A stretch of 33,624 bases of DNA from a virus, in IMG/VR virus record IMGVR_UViG_3300042458_001472, positions 1 to 33,624 of that record; one strand, given 5' to 3'. The notes beneath the pieces are model-generated. The model had not been told where the DNA came from, made no database searches, and saw nothing but the letters and a program-made list of their open reading frames with translations. A program made the translations under genes and the position numbers. Shown here one piece after another: positions 16,687 through 23,525 of the stretch; within the stretch, counting starts at the first letter, position 1, and each line of letters starts with the position of its first letter.

Positions 16687-17534
16687 TGGAAATTTCTATC
16701 TCAATTGAAGAACTGCGTAAGCGTAAGCTATTTCTTGGCGTGCCCATGTACGGTGGGCAGTGTGCTGGTATGTTCACTAAGTCTGTAGCTGACTTGACCG
16801 CCATGTGTACCAACCACGGCATCAACATGCGTTCTTACTTTTTGTTTAACGAGAGTTTGATCACGCGTGCTCGAAACTATATCGTTGACGAGTTTATGCG
16901 TTCTGATGCCGATCATCTCATGTTCATCGACTCAGACATTGGCTTTGATCCTCGTGACGTGCTGGCAATGTTGGCTCTACAGTCCGATGAGTCTGAATAT
17001 GACGTCCTTGCCGGTCCTTATCCTAAGAAGTGCATTTCGTGGGAAAAGATCAAGATGGCAGTTGACAAGGGTATGGCGGATGAAGATCCCAATGTCCTTG
17101 AGCGCTATGTTGGCGACTACGTCTTCAATCCTAAGGCTGGCGCCGGATCAATTCGAATTGATCAGCCGGTTGAAGTCTCCGAAGTCGGCACGGGCTTCAT
17201 GATGACTAGACGTTCCGCATTTGAGAAGTTCAATGAGGCATATCCTCAGTATAGCTATAAGCCGGATCATGTTCGTACTGAGCACTTTGACGGTAGCCGT
17301 GAGATTATGCAATACTTCCAGGCTGAGATTGATCCGAAGTCGAAGCGCTATTTGTCGGAAGACTACTGGTTCTGCCAGAAGCTACAGGAAATTGATAGAA
17401 AGATTTATTACTGCCCTTGGATGAAGCTGCAGCACGTTGGCGCTTATATCTTTGGTGGCTCTCTTGTTGATCTTGCTCAGATCGGAGCTCCTGCTACGGC
17501 CGACGCTTCTATGTTGAGGAAGCCGAAGAAGTAG
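16686..17534 (+). CDS. GT-A fold glycosyltransferase
   Basis: This 282-residue protein has an N-terminal pattern typical of a family 2-like GT-A domain: FLGVPMYGGQCAGMF (16-30), NESLITRARNYIVDEFM, and the metal-binding DxD motif in LMFIDSDIGFDP (DSD near 80-82). Later segments are DVLAGPYPKK, EVGTGFMMTRRSAFEKF and LSEDYWFCQKL, which place a likely catalytic acid (Glu/Asp) in SEDYWF. It is the last gene of the sugar cluster. The acceptor is unknown. It could extend a sugar begun by the TAGT-like enzyme or act on another glycan. Confidence 0.82.
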   Translation: MEISISIEELRKRKLFLGVPMYGGQCAGMFTKSVADLTAMCTNHGINMRSYFLFNESLITRARNYIVDEFMRSDADHLMFIDSDIGFDPRDVLAMLALQSDESEYDVLAGPYPKKCISWEKIKMAVDKGMADEDPNVLERYVGDYVFNPKAGAGSIRIDQPVEVSEVGTGFMMTRRSAFEKFNEAYPQYSYKPDHVRTEHFDGSREIMQYFQAEIDPKSKRYLSEDYWFCQKLQEIDRKIYYCPWMKLQHVGAYIFGGSLVDLAQIGAPATADASMLRKPKK

Positions 17535-17577
17535 TATATAATGGCCTTGTACGCACCCTATATGATGGAGATTTGAC

Positions 17578-18231
17578 TTGAAGCTTTCCCCTAAGACTAT
17601 TCAAATTCTGAAGAATTTTTCTACTATCAATCCGTCCATCGTGATCAAGCCAGGTAATGTCCTGGCTTCGATTGCGGCAAACAAGACTGTACTTGCTAAG
17701 GCTACAGTGCCCGACACATTTGATCGACAGGTGCCTATCTATGCGCTAAACCGATTCCTTAGCGCTCTGTCTCTCTTCCAGGATCCTGACGTTGAGTTTG
17801 GTGATGGTGCTGCTGTAATCCGCGGTGGTAAGTCTGCCATTACCTATCACTACAGCGATCCTGCCATTATCTTGGCGCCTCCCGAGAAGGATATCAAGCT
17901 TCCTTCTGTTGAGGTGGAATGTTTGATTACCAACAAGGCTTTTCAGGATGTGCTGAAGGCCATGAGTGTTCTGGGACTTCCGGAACTTGCTATTGTTGGT
18001 GACGGCACTGAACTTACCATTCAGGCTATTGATGTGAAGAATCCTTCGGCGGATGCATTCAGCGTCGGACTTGGTGATACTGATCGGACCTTCCGTGCTG
18101 TATTCCGAGCAGAGAACATCAAGCTGATTGATGGCGACTATCAGGTCAGAATCTCTTCGAAGGGTATCTCTCAATTTGTTGGTGTTGAGGCTACCTATTT
18201 TGTGGCTGTTGAAGCCTCTTCTACTTTTTAA
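17578..18231 (+). CDS. 45: Sliding clamp, T4 gp45-like
   Basis: This 217-residue DNA polymerase processivity clamp is close to T4 gp45 (228 aa). The N terminus MKLSPKTIQILKNFSTINPSI is very like T4's, and the body shows the paired clamp repeats up to the C-terminal VGVEATYFVAVEA. It also activates late transcription together with gp55. The start is TTG, with ATGGAG eight bases upstream. This is the first gene of the replication accessory block. Confidence 0.93.
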   Translation: MKLSPKTIQILKNFSTINPSIVIKPGNVLASIAANKTVLAKATVPDTFDRQVPIYALNRFLSALSLFQDPDVEFGDGAAVIRGGKSAITYHYSDPAIILAPPEKDIKLPSVEVECLITNKAFQDVLKAMSVLGLPELAIVGDGTELTIQAIDVKNPSADAFSVGLGDTDRTFRAVFRAENIKLIDGDYQVRISSKGISQFVGVEATYFVAVEASSTF

Positions 18232-18243
18232 AGTTTTATTAGT

Positions 18244-18272
18244 TGACAAACATCGAGGGGAGGTGGTATAAT
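18244..18272 (+). promoter_or_regulatory. Early promoter between gene 45 and the next gene
   Basis: TTGACA is at about 18243-18248 and perfect TATAAT at 18267-18272, giving an 18-bp spacer. It is followed by a GGAGA ribosome site. It would drive the hypothetical gene and genes 44, 62 and regA separately from gene 45. Confidence 0.7.
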
Positions 18273-18310
18273 GATACTACTTCCCCTTCTTTATAATGGA
18301 GATATGTGAC

Positions 18311-18691
18311 ATGGGTAAGACTATCAATACGTTTGTGGCCGCGCCGTTTACCAACTCGATCGGTCAGACCATCAATCCCGGTGACCGAGTTGCATACATC
18401 ACTCACGGCTGGAGTGTCCATATGGGCAAGGGCTGGTTTGATGGTGTTTACAAGAATGAGAAGGGTGACGTTGTGCTAACTCGAGTTCAGGGCATTATGG
18501 AGGATACTAAGACCGAACTTACTGGCAATAAGCTGACTTACACTTATATGCATCAGAAGTATGACTATGAAACGAGGAAATATATGCCGGTTGAGGCATC
18601 GTATGAATATGACGAAACCGTAACTCTGCCAGTAGAGCCTTATGGTACTACCGTTCTTCAGTGCCACCGTATCATTAAGATTGAGGGCTGA
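18311..18691 (+). CDS. Hypothetical protein between clamp and clamp loader (126 aa)
   Basis: This 126-residue protein has a beta-rich pattern: INPGDRVAYITHGWSVHMGKGWFDG near 22-46, then charged strands and a C-terminal TTVLQCHRIIKIEG. The start ATG at 18311 follows GGAGA by eight bases. An upstream in-frame ATG lies on the ribosome site and is unlikely. It lies in the clamp-loader operon, two bases before gene 44. I do not recognise the family. A small barrel fold is plausible from the glycine and strand spacing. Confidence 0.75.
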   Translation: MGKTINTFVAAPFTNSIGQTINPGDRVAYITHGWSVHMGKGWFDGVYKNEKGDVVLTRVQGIMEDTKTELTGNKLTYTYMHQKYDYETRKYMPVEASYEYDETVTLPVEPYGTTVLQCHRIIKIEG

Positions 18692-18693
18692 AC

Positions 18694-19635
18694 ATGCTCG
18701 AGCAATTTTTGTGGTGTGAAAAATATCGCCCTAAGAATATTAGTGATACTATTCTGCCTGTTGAACTTAAGACAATTTTCCAGACGTTTGTCGATCAAAA
18801 GAATATTCCTAACTTGCTGCTGTCTGGTAGTGCGGGTGTCGGCAAGACAACTGTGGCACGTGCCATGCTTGAAGAGCTTGACTGTGACTACATTGTGATC
18901 AACGGCTCAATGAATGGTAACATCGATACCCTTCGAAATGAGATTCTCACCTTTGCATCGTCGGTCTCTCTTCAGGGTGGCCGCAAGTATGTAATTCTTG
19001 ACGAGGCCGATTACCTCAATCAGAATTCTACCCAGCCGGCTCTTCGTAACTTTATGGAAGAGTTTTCTAAGAACTGCGGCTTCATTCTGACTTGCAATTA
19101 CAAGAATCGTATCATCAAGCCGCTTCACTCTCGGTGCTCTGTAATCGACTTTGTGGTTCCTAAGGGTTGCAAGCCCAAGCTTGCCTCTCAGTTCTTCAAG
19201 CGCACCGAGACTATTCTAGAGAAGGAACAGGTCAAGTACGACCGTACTGTTGTCGGTACTGTTATCCAGAAGCACTTCCCTGACTGGCGTCGAGTTCTTA
19301 ATGAGCTTCAGCGCTATAGCGCCAGTGGTGCAATCGACTCTGGTATTCTTACCAACTTCCAGGATCTTACTGTCCGTCAGGTGCTTGAGGCATGTAAGAA
19401 GAAGGACTTTGATGCCATCCGGAAGTGGGTGCATGACAATTCGGATCAAGAGCAGGTCAACGTATTCCGATCGATCTACGAAGGGGCATTTGAACTTGTT
19501 GACAAGAAGTCCATCCCGGAACTTGTGGTAATCATTGCTGACTATCAATACAAGGCGGCCTTTGTGGCTGATCATGAGATCAATCTCATTGCTTTCTTTG
19601 TGGAGGTGATGATGCGCTGTGAGTGGGAAAAGTGA
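18694..19635 (+). CDS. 44: Clamp loader ATPase subunit, T4 gp44-like
   Basis: This 313-residue AAA+ ATPase is close to T4 gp44 (319 aa) and opens and loads the gp45 clamp. Features are WCEKYRPKNISDTI near the start, Walker A SGSAGVGKTT (44-53), Walker B VILDEADYL (near 98-106), sensor 1 ILTCNYK, and the arginine-finger SRC motif in LHSRCSVIDF. The C-terminal collar domain follows. Its end overlaps the gene 62 frame. Confidence 0.96.
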   Translation: MLEQFLWCEKYRPKNISDTILPVELKTIFQTFVDQKNIPNLLLSGSAGVGKTTVARAMLEELDCDYIVINGSMNGNIDTLRNEILTFASSVSLQGGRKYVILDEADYLNQNSTQPALRNFMEEFSKNCGFILTCNYKNRIIKPLHSRCSVIDFVVPKGCKPKLASQFFKRTETILEKEQVKYDRTVVGTVIQKHFPDWRRVLNELQRYSASGAIDSGILTNFQDLTVRQVLEACKKKDFDAIRKWVHDNSDQEQVNVFRSIYEGAFELVDKKSIPELVVIIADYQYKAAFVADHEINLIAFFVEVMMRCEWEK

Positions 19636-20150
19636 AAAAGAAGGTAATTCCAAAGAAGGAAGTTGTTGCTGATACTGGTGCTGTCTCCACCCTCTTTGGT
19701 AGGGTGAAGGCGGTTACAGTTGATGTCGAAGTAGAAAAGAAGTTTAATGTCTTTGACTATGTAAATGATATTAACTTTGGTAAGCAGTATCTCTATGCTG
19801 ATGATACTGCTTCCGAATATGATCCTTACACACTCAATCGTGCCATGACAATTTTTACTGATACGTTTGTGGCGGGTGAGTTCTTGAATATGAACTATCA
19901 TCTAGATAAGCGTATGCAGCACGACTATTTGTTTTATAGCGTGAAAAAACGTAAGCGATGGAAGCAGGGAGGATGGCTTAAGCGGTCTGAATCTGAAAAG
20001 AAGGAACTTAAGACTCTTAAAGATGTGGCAGGAGTTACACAGTTTAATCTAAAGAGGACCAAGCAATTCTGGTCTGTCCTGTCTGATGATCAAAAGAAAG
20101 ACTTTCTTGAGCGCTATGTATACCCCGACACAAAGAATGCTAAAAAATAA
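19623..20150 (+). CDS. 62: Clamp loader small subunit, T4 gp62-like
   Basis: This 175-residue protein is of similar size to T4 gp62 (187 aa), the one-copy subunit of the gp44/62 clamp loader. FDYVNDINFGKQYLYADD and YDPYTLNRAMTIFTDTFVAGEFLNMNYHLDKRMQHDYLFYSV match marine T4-type gp62 patterns. It begins at GTG inside the end of gene 44. A second GTG at 19632, overlapping the gp44 stop, is an alternative start. The order 45-44-62-regA is as in T4 except for one inserted small gene. Confidence 0.88.
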   Translation: MGKVKKKVIPKKEVVADTGAVSTLFGRVKAVTVDVEVEKKFNVFDYVNDINFGKQYLYADDTASEYDPYTLNRAMTIFTDTFVAGEFLNMNYHLDKRMQHDYLFYSVKKRKRWKQGGWLKRSESEKKELKTLKDVAGVTQFNLKRTKQFWSVLSDDQKKDFLERYVYPDTKNAKK

Positions 20151-20165
20151 ATAAGTAAAAACAAT

Positions 20166-20582
20166 ATGGGTACTACCATGAGCTTGACCGACACCTTCTT
20201 AGAGATACAACTAACCAATAATGAGGACTTCCTCAAGGTGAAGGAAACCTTGACACGGATTGGTATAGCTTCTAGAAAAGAAAAGAAGCTATACCAATCC
20301 TGTCATATTCTACACAAGCGTGGAAAGTACTACCTAGTACACTTTAAAGAGCTTTTCTTGCTAGATGGCAAGCAGTCCGACTTTACCGAGGAAGATATGA
20401 GTAGGCGCAATGCCATTGCTCATCTTCTAGAGGAATGGGGACTGCTGCTTATAGTATCAGCTGATAAGTATCAAGAGCCTAAGGCTAAAATTTCCAGCAT
20501 TAAGATCATTCCCTTTAAAGAAAAGAAGGAATGGATTCTAGAATCCAAGTACACCATAGGAAAGAAGAAGCTAGACCAGTGA
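20166..20582 (+). CDS. regA: Translational repressor RegA
   Basis: This protein has 138 residues (T4 RegA has 122 aa). The segment EDFLKVKETLTRIGIASRKEKKLYQSCHILHKRGKYYLVHFKELF and the end ESKYTIG are very close to T4 RegA. RegA binds ribosome-binding regions of early phage mRNAs and shuts off their translation, including its own. The start is either the first ATG (20166) or the ATG four codons later. Neither has a strong ribosome site, which fits regulated translation. The coding region contains a perfect 17-bp inverted repeat (20257-20300). Confidence 0.95.
   Translation: MGTTMSLTDTFLEIQLTNNEDFLKVKETLTRIGIASRKEKKLYQSCHILHKRGKYYLVHFKELFLLDGKQSDFTEEDMSRRNAIAHLLEEWGLLLIVSADKYQEPKAKISSIKIIPFKEKKEWILESKYTIGKKKLDQ
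20252..20304 (+). repeat. Perfect 17-bp inverted repeat inside regA
   Basis: The left arm at 20257-20273 (GGATTGGTATAGCTTCT) and the right arm at 20284-20300 are exact reverse complements, with a 10-nt purine loop (AGAAAAGAAA). Four more pairs (GACA/TGTC) follow past one bulged base. The hairpin lies within codons for one of the most conserved parts of RegA, so its arms are constrained by protein sequence as well. Confidence 0.9.
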
Positions 20583-20899
20583 TTAAACAATATATTATGA
20601 ATAAATTTTATCCAAAGCCTGTAATACTTAGAGATTCGGCTCTACAAGAAGTTACAGAACTTCTATTTCCGGAACCGGAAGAAAAGGAAATGGACGGGCT
20701 TACTATGATTATAGATAAATCAGTTGATGCAAATTTACAAGCGGCTTTACTTGACCTGGAAGACGATACTAATGATGCAGTTGTGAGGGATACCATTCGT
20801 AAGTGTGTCTTACAGCTGGAAAAAGCTCGCGCTGTACTCGAGGCCAATAATCACCAGATAAACAAAAAAGCGCAATACCTAATGGTAGATGCGCCTTAG
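20579..20899 (+). CDS. Hypothetical protein after regA (106 aa)
   Basis: I chose the GTG at 20579 because it overlaps the regA stop (GTGA), the coupling style seen elsewhere here. An ATG at 20597 gives 100 residues and is also possible. The protein is acidic in the middle (PEPEEKEMDG, LDLEDDTNDA) with a helical C-terminal half. I do not recognise it. In T4, DNA polymerase gene 43 follows regA. Here the operon instead ends with this gene and a terminator. Confidence 0.7.
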   Translation: MIKQYIMNKFYPKPVILRDSALQEVTELLFPEPEEKEMDGLTMIIDKSVDANLQAALLDLEDDTNDAVVRDTIRKCVLQLEKARAVLEANNHQINKKAQYLMVDAP

Positions 20900-20910
20900 A
20901 CTACATACTG

Positions 20911-20950
20911 AAAGAGGTCAGTCCTTAGTGGATCTGACCTCTTTTGTTTT
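20911..20950. terminator. Bidirectional rho-independent terminator between converging genes
   Basis: The 11-bp stem AAAGAGGTCAG / CTGACCTCTTT (20911-20921 / 20934-20944) is followed by TTGTTTT on the plus strand. On the minus strand it is followed by a shorter T-rich run. It separates the rightward replication operon from the leftward early genes. Confidence 0.8.
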
Positions 20951-20953
20951 CGG

Positions 20954-21508
20954 TTATAAGTCTTTTTGCTCTTCACAACCCTTTTTGAGAATAAAGGTGT
21001 GCGAAGAGCCCGCGCAATCGGGTTGCGCTTTGTAGGCTGCTTTTGCATTTTTTGCATCCTTCCACCAATAACGTTTAAATCTTATATAGAGACCTGTTTC
21101 TCGGCCATATGCTTCTATTTCCCACGGCAAATCCCAGTAGTCAGCTTTATCTGTATCTATCGTTTCGCGAAACCATTTAGTGTGGTTCTGCTTCATCATA
21201 TCGCGCATTTCACCTTTAGCATACTGCTTGATATGAACCATTTCGTGAGCAAGTGCAATAAGCATTTTCCTCTTGCCCATGTCGGCATCAAGACGTACTG
21301 CGAATTCGCGTGGGCGAACACTATCATCTGCCCACTCGCAATCAGCAACTATAATATAGTCCTTTTCAAGTCTGGGTACAAATACAATGTTTAAATCTAT
21401 TCCAGCAAGCATACGCTTGCTCATGAGCTTTTCGCCATAAAAAACTATGGCGTTGAATAGCTCACACGTATCAAATTTACTCGGAACGTCTACTAAGGTT
21501 ATAAGCAT
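20954..21508 (-). CDS. Putative zinc metallopeptidase (HExxH)
   Basis: This 184-residue protein contains the zinc-binding helix LIALAHEMVHIKQYAKGE (HEMVH at residues 88-92) and a later Glu in LPWEIEAYGRE (near 131-139) that could be the third ligand. This resembles SprT-like and other small phage metallopeptidases. No signal peptide is evident, so it probably acts in the cytoplasm. It is the last gene of a leftward operon, and its start overlaps the stop of the 90-residue gene (TAATG). The substrate is unknown. Confidence 0.78.
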   Translation of the reverse strand: MLITLVDVPSKFDTCELFNAIVFYGEKLMSKRMLAGIDLNIVFVPRLEKDYIIVADCEWADDSVRPREFAVRLDADMGKRKMLIALAHEMVHIKQYAKGEMRDMMKQNHTKWFRETIDTDKADYWDLPWEIEAYGRETGLYIRFKRYWWKDAKNAKAAYKAQPDCAGSSHTFILKKGCEEQKDL

Positions 21509-21780
21509 TAGTCATTCAAAATACTTAGACTTAGATCGCTGTGGCTATCAGTACCCTTAAAAACAACTGCCATAAGTTCACCTTCACTATCTCTAATTTC
21601 GTTGGTATGAACAAATTTCACAACAATTCCGGTCTTATGCGACCGGAGACGCATGCACCACCGACCGCCTTCCAAGTCAAGGGGGCGCGGGCGGTTGTTG
21701 GCCTCAAGTGTGGATGCATCCGTATAAAAAGTCTTGGTCTTACGGTCGTAATCGAACATGCTGGTAGAAACAATAAGCAT
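21508..21780 (-). CDS. Hypothetical protein (90 aa), leftward operon
   Basis: This 90-residue protein has a mixed pattern: DYDRKTKTFYTDASTLEANN early, then CMRLRSHKTGIVVKFVHTNEIRDSEGELMAVVFKG, which looks like a compact beta sheet. A clear GGGAGG ribosome site lies upstream of ATG. It is followed directly by the metallopeptidase gene with an overlapping stop and start. I do not recognise the family. Confidence 0.75.
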   Translation of the reverse strand: MLIVSTSMFDYDRKTKTFYTDASTLEANNRPRPLDLEGGRWCMRLRSHKTGIVVKFVHTNEIRDSEGELMAVVFKGTDSHSDLSLSILND

Positions 21781-21814
21781 ATCAACCTCCCGTTAGTTGA
21801 GTTAAGACTTAGTC

Positions 21815-22294
21815 TTAGATCTCACCCGCGTCAACCTTACGGCGGCGGTACTTCACGTCGTAGGGCTTGCAGGTCTTGCAGTCGGGGAAGAGCTTCACAA
21901 TTTCCGCCGAGATCTCGTCATCGGAGAGCTTGGTGGTCTTGATGAGGTCGATGATCATCGAGTTGGCCGACGGCTTCTTGACCTTCGGTTCGGTCGACTT
22001 GGGCTCGGCCACCTTCGGTTCCTTCGGTTCCTTCGAACCCTTGGGAGCCTTCAGCGCCTTCGAAGTCTTGGAAACCTCGGCAGGTGCCGCACCATCGGCC
22101 ACCGCCATGGCCGATGCCACATCATCAAAGTACTTGCAGCTGCCATCCCGAGAGCGGAGTAGATCGTCCTTGACCAGATCGTATACAAAGTATGACCCGT
22201 GGAAAACATCGGACTCAAGGACCTGATAGCGGGCGCCGATGATATCCGAAACATAGAGACCTTCGCGGGTGGTCTGCTTGATGATGTTAGTCAT
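21815..22294 (-). CDS. Hypothetical early protein with Lys/Pro repeats and a C-terminal DNA-binding-like module (159 aa)
   Basis: Residues 1-65 form a folded part (SDIIGARYQVLESDVFHGSYFVYDL). Residues about 75-105 are a linker of KEPKxP-like repeats. The C terminus (ANSMIIDLIKTTKLSDDEISAEIVKLFPDCKT...DVKYRRRKV) resembles short helix-turn-helix modules of phage proteins. I place the start at the second ATG (22294), because the leader CATCAACCAAGGGAT...ACATG then matches that of the gene at 23128. Codons are strongly C/G-ending, unlike the structural genes. The function is unknown. Confidence 0.75.
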   Translation of the reverse strand: MTNIIKQTTREGLYVSDIIGARYQVLESDVFHGSYFVYDLVKDDLLRSRDGSCKYFDDVASAMAVADGAAPAEVSKTSKALKAPKGSKEPKEPKVAEPKSTEPKVKKPSANSMIIDLIKTTKLSDDEISAEIVKLFPDCKTCKPYDVKYRRRKVDAGEI

Positions 22295-22321
22295 GTAGGT
22301 CATCCCTTGGTTGATGAGTGG

Positions 22322-22376
22322 ATTATAACCTATCTGGGGCGAGCTGTCAACCAGATATTTATTACAAATCGTTAAC
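22322..22376 (-). promoter_or_regulatory. Early promoter (leftward) with upstream half-palindrome
   Basis: On the minus strand: TTGACA (22350-22345), a 17-bp spacer, and TATAAT (22327-22322). GTTAACGATTTGTAAT, a degenerate copy of the shared palindrome, lies exactly 10 bp upstream of the -35. It drives the 159-residue gene. Confidence 0.82.
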
Positions 22377-22578
22377 CCAGGGTGAGTGCTTCATGATCAG
22401 AATCACCCGCCACACCCGCTTCGAAGCGGGTCACACCGAAAAAGTCAATCGACGAAGCGGGATGGCGCAGAGCAGCCAGGTAGGCCCGAGCCATGTCCCG
22501 AGCTTCATCCAGCGAGCGAGCGACACCGATGGTATACCGTTCGTAGGAGTCACCGTGGTCAACCACAAAAAGTTCCAT
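22372..22578 (-). CDS. Small early hypothetical protein (68 aa)
   Basis: This 68-residue protein (MELFVVDHGDSYERYTIGVARSLDEARDMARAYLAAL...) has a predicted strand-helix layout with Arg/Asp-rich helices. It has its own promoter and an AAGGAAAGGG ribosome site. Its codons end mostly in C or G. It is typical of small host-takeover genes that T4-type phages express early. I do not recognise the family. Confidence 0.72.
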   Translation of the reverse strand: MELFVVDHGDSYERYTIGVARSLDEARDMARAYLAALRHPASSIDFFGVTRFEAGVAGDSDHEALTLG

Positions 22579-22606
22579 GTTTGTACCCTTTCCTTTTGAT
22601 GAGTGG

Positions 22607-22661
22607 ATTATAACCGATCCACCAGGTCAAGTCAACTGGAGTTTTATTACAAATTTGTAAT
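22607..22661 (-). promoter_or_regulatory. Early promoter (leftward) with perfect ATTACAAATTTGTAAT palindrome
   Basis: On the minus strand: TTGACT (22635-22630), a 17-bp spacer, and TATAAT (22612-22607). The 16-bp perfect palindrome lies at 22646-22661, 10 bp upstream of the -35. It drives the 68-residue gene. Confidence 0.85.
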
Positions 22662-22665
22662 CCGA

Positions 22666-22824
22666 TCAGCCTCGGTACCAGATGACCGCGTCACCGATGC
22701 TGATCTCGGCTGCCCGGCCACGACCCATGCGGAGCCAGCGAAGGGCCTCCCGCATGGCCGAGGCCTTGTTGTCCAGGCCCCAGACGAAGGCCAGCTTTCC
22801 GTTCTTGTATGCCGTAAGGGTCAC
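22666..22824 (-). CDS. Small early hypothetical protein (52 aa, GTG start)
   Basis: The frame begins at GTG (22824-22822), with AAAAGGAGAG nine bases upstream, and ends at TGA (22668-22666). The product is MTLTAYKNGKLAFVWGLDN..., with a basic helix (MREALRWLRMGRGRAA) and a short C-terminal strand (ISIGDAVIWYRG). It has its own TTGACT-17-TATAGT promoter and C/G-rich codons like its leftward neighbours. The regular promoter, ribosome site and spacing make it a real gene in spite of its size. The function is unknown. Confidence 0.7.
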   Translation of the reverse strand: MTLTAYKNGKLAFVWGLDNKASAMREALRWLRMGRGRAAEISIGDAVIWYRG

Positions 22825-22848
22825 TTTATCTCTCCTTTTGGAAGGTAC

Positions 22849-22877
22849 ACTATAACCAAACTAGGAATGAAAGTCAA
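22849..22877 (-). promoter_or_regulatory. Early promoter (leftward) for the 52-residue gene
   Basis: On the minus strand: TTGACT (22877-22872), a 17-bp spacer, and TATAGT (22854-22849). No ATTACAAATTTGTAAT element lies upstream. Confidence 0.72.
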
Positions 22878-22885
22878 TAGCAAAG

Positions 22886-23128
22886 TTAGACGTAGACGGC
22901 AGGCTCCAGATCAACCAGGAGGCTGTCATTGGCCCAAGAGGTCCGCTGGCGGTTGAACAGGTAGATGGCAAACTTGCCGACCCCTTCATAGATATCGTAT
23001 ACAGACTTAGAGCCCGTATCCTGATCGACTACCCAGATGACCAGACGGTAAGCCGCATGACCTTGGAGTTCAGCGGGAACCCGCTTTTCCGTGAGGTTCC
23101 GGGAAAGATCCAGGCGGGCTCGGGTCAT
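22886..23128 (-). CDS. Small early hypothetical protein (80 aa)
   Basis: This 80-residue protein (MTRARLDLSRNLTEKRVPAELQGHAAYRLVIWVVDQD...) is followed by strands ending DLEPAVYV. The leader, with AAGGGAT before ATG, is nearly the same as that of the gene at 22294, so the two share a duplicated promoter-leader cassette. Codons are C/G-ending. I do not recognise the family. Confidence 0.72.
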   Translation of the reverse strand: MTRARLDLSRNLTEKRVPAELQGHAAYRLVIWVVDQDTGSKSVYDIYEGVGKFAIYLFNRQRTSWANDSLLVDLEPAVYV

Positions 23129-23155
23129 GTGGGCAATCCCTTGGTTGATGAGTGG

Positions 23156-23184
23156 ATTATAACCGATCCTAGGATGTTTGTCAA
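23156..23184 (-). promoter_or_regulatory. Early promoter (leftward) for the 80-residue gene
   Basis: On the minus strand: TTGACA (23184-23179), a 17-bp spacer, and TATAAT (23161-23156). It opens leftward transcription from the repeat-rich divergent region. Confidence 0.82.
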
Positions 23185-23472
23185 CCCAATTAGATCAACA
23201 ACTTAGATCTAACACATTGAGCTTATTGGACAAACTTTTTGAACTTTTTTGCAATCAGCTACCAGCGATCTAAGCAACCTTAGTGGGTTTACTTACCATT
23301 AGAGCAACTTAGATCGTTGGTAGCTGAACTTCTTGACTAAACCATTGATTTAATTAGGTTTTACTATAGCGATGAGTTTGGCTAAACCATTGATCTAATT
23401 AAGTTTTTATTCTTTACCGTTCTCTAGCCCTATGGACCTGGAATGACGGTTACAATCTGTTACAAAACTAGT
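23185..23472. repeat. Gene-free AT-rich divergent region with inverted and direct repeats
   Basis: No gene is seen here between the outermost leftward and rightward promoters. A 20-bp inverted repeat with a single G-T pair (arms 23255-23274 and 23308-23327) begins CAGCTACCAGCGATC. A 26-bp direct repeat starting CTAAACCATTGAT (23337-23362 and 23382-23407) has two mismatches at 45-bp spacing. Short AACTTTTT repeats and TTAGATCTAA also occur. An origin of replication or a control region for divergent early transcription is possible. Confidence 0.65.
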
Positions 23473-23502
23473 GGTGACTTTTGGCTCGGAGCCGTATATA
23501 AT
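23450..23502 (+). promoter_or_regulatory. Early promoter (rightward) with TTACAA repeats upstream
   Basis: GTGACT (23474-23479), a 17-bp spacer, and TATAAT (23497-23502). Two TTACAA repeats lie in the place where other promoters carry the palindrome. It drives the SWIM-domain gene. Confidence 0.7.
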
Positions 23503-23525
23503 AGGTAGTGACAAATAAGGATACT

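Noticed and set aside
22318-22956. Plus-strand frames over the leftward small genes
   Set aside because: The minus-strand genes have matching promoters and ribosome sites, while the plus-strand frames start within the -10 regions.
23185-23472. CRISPR array
   Set aside because: There are only two 26-bp direct repeats with mismatches, no regular spacer series and no cas genes.
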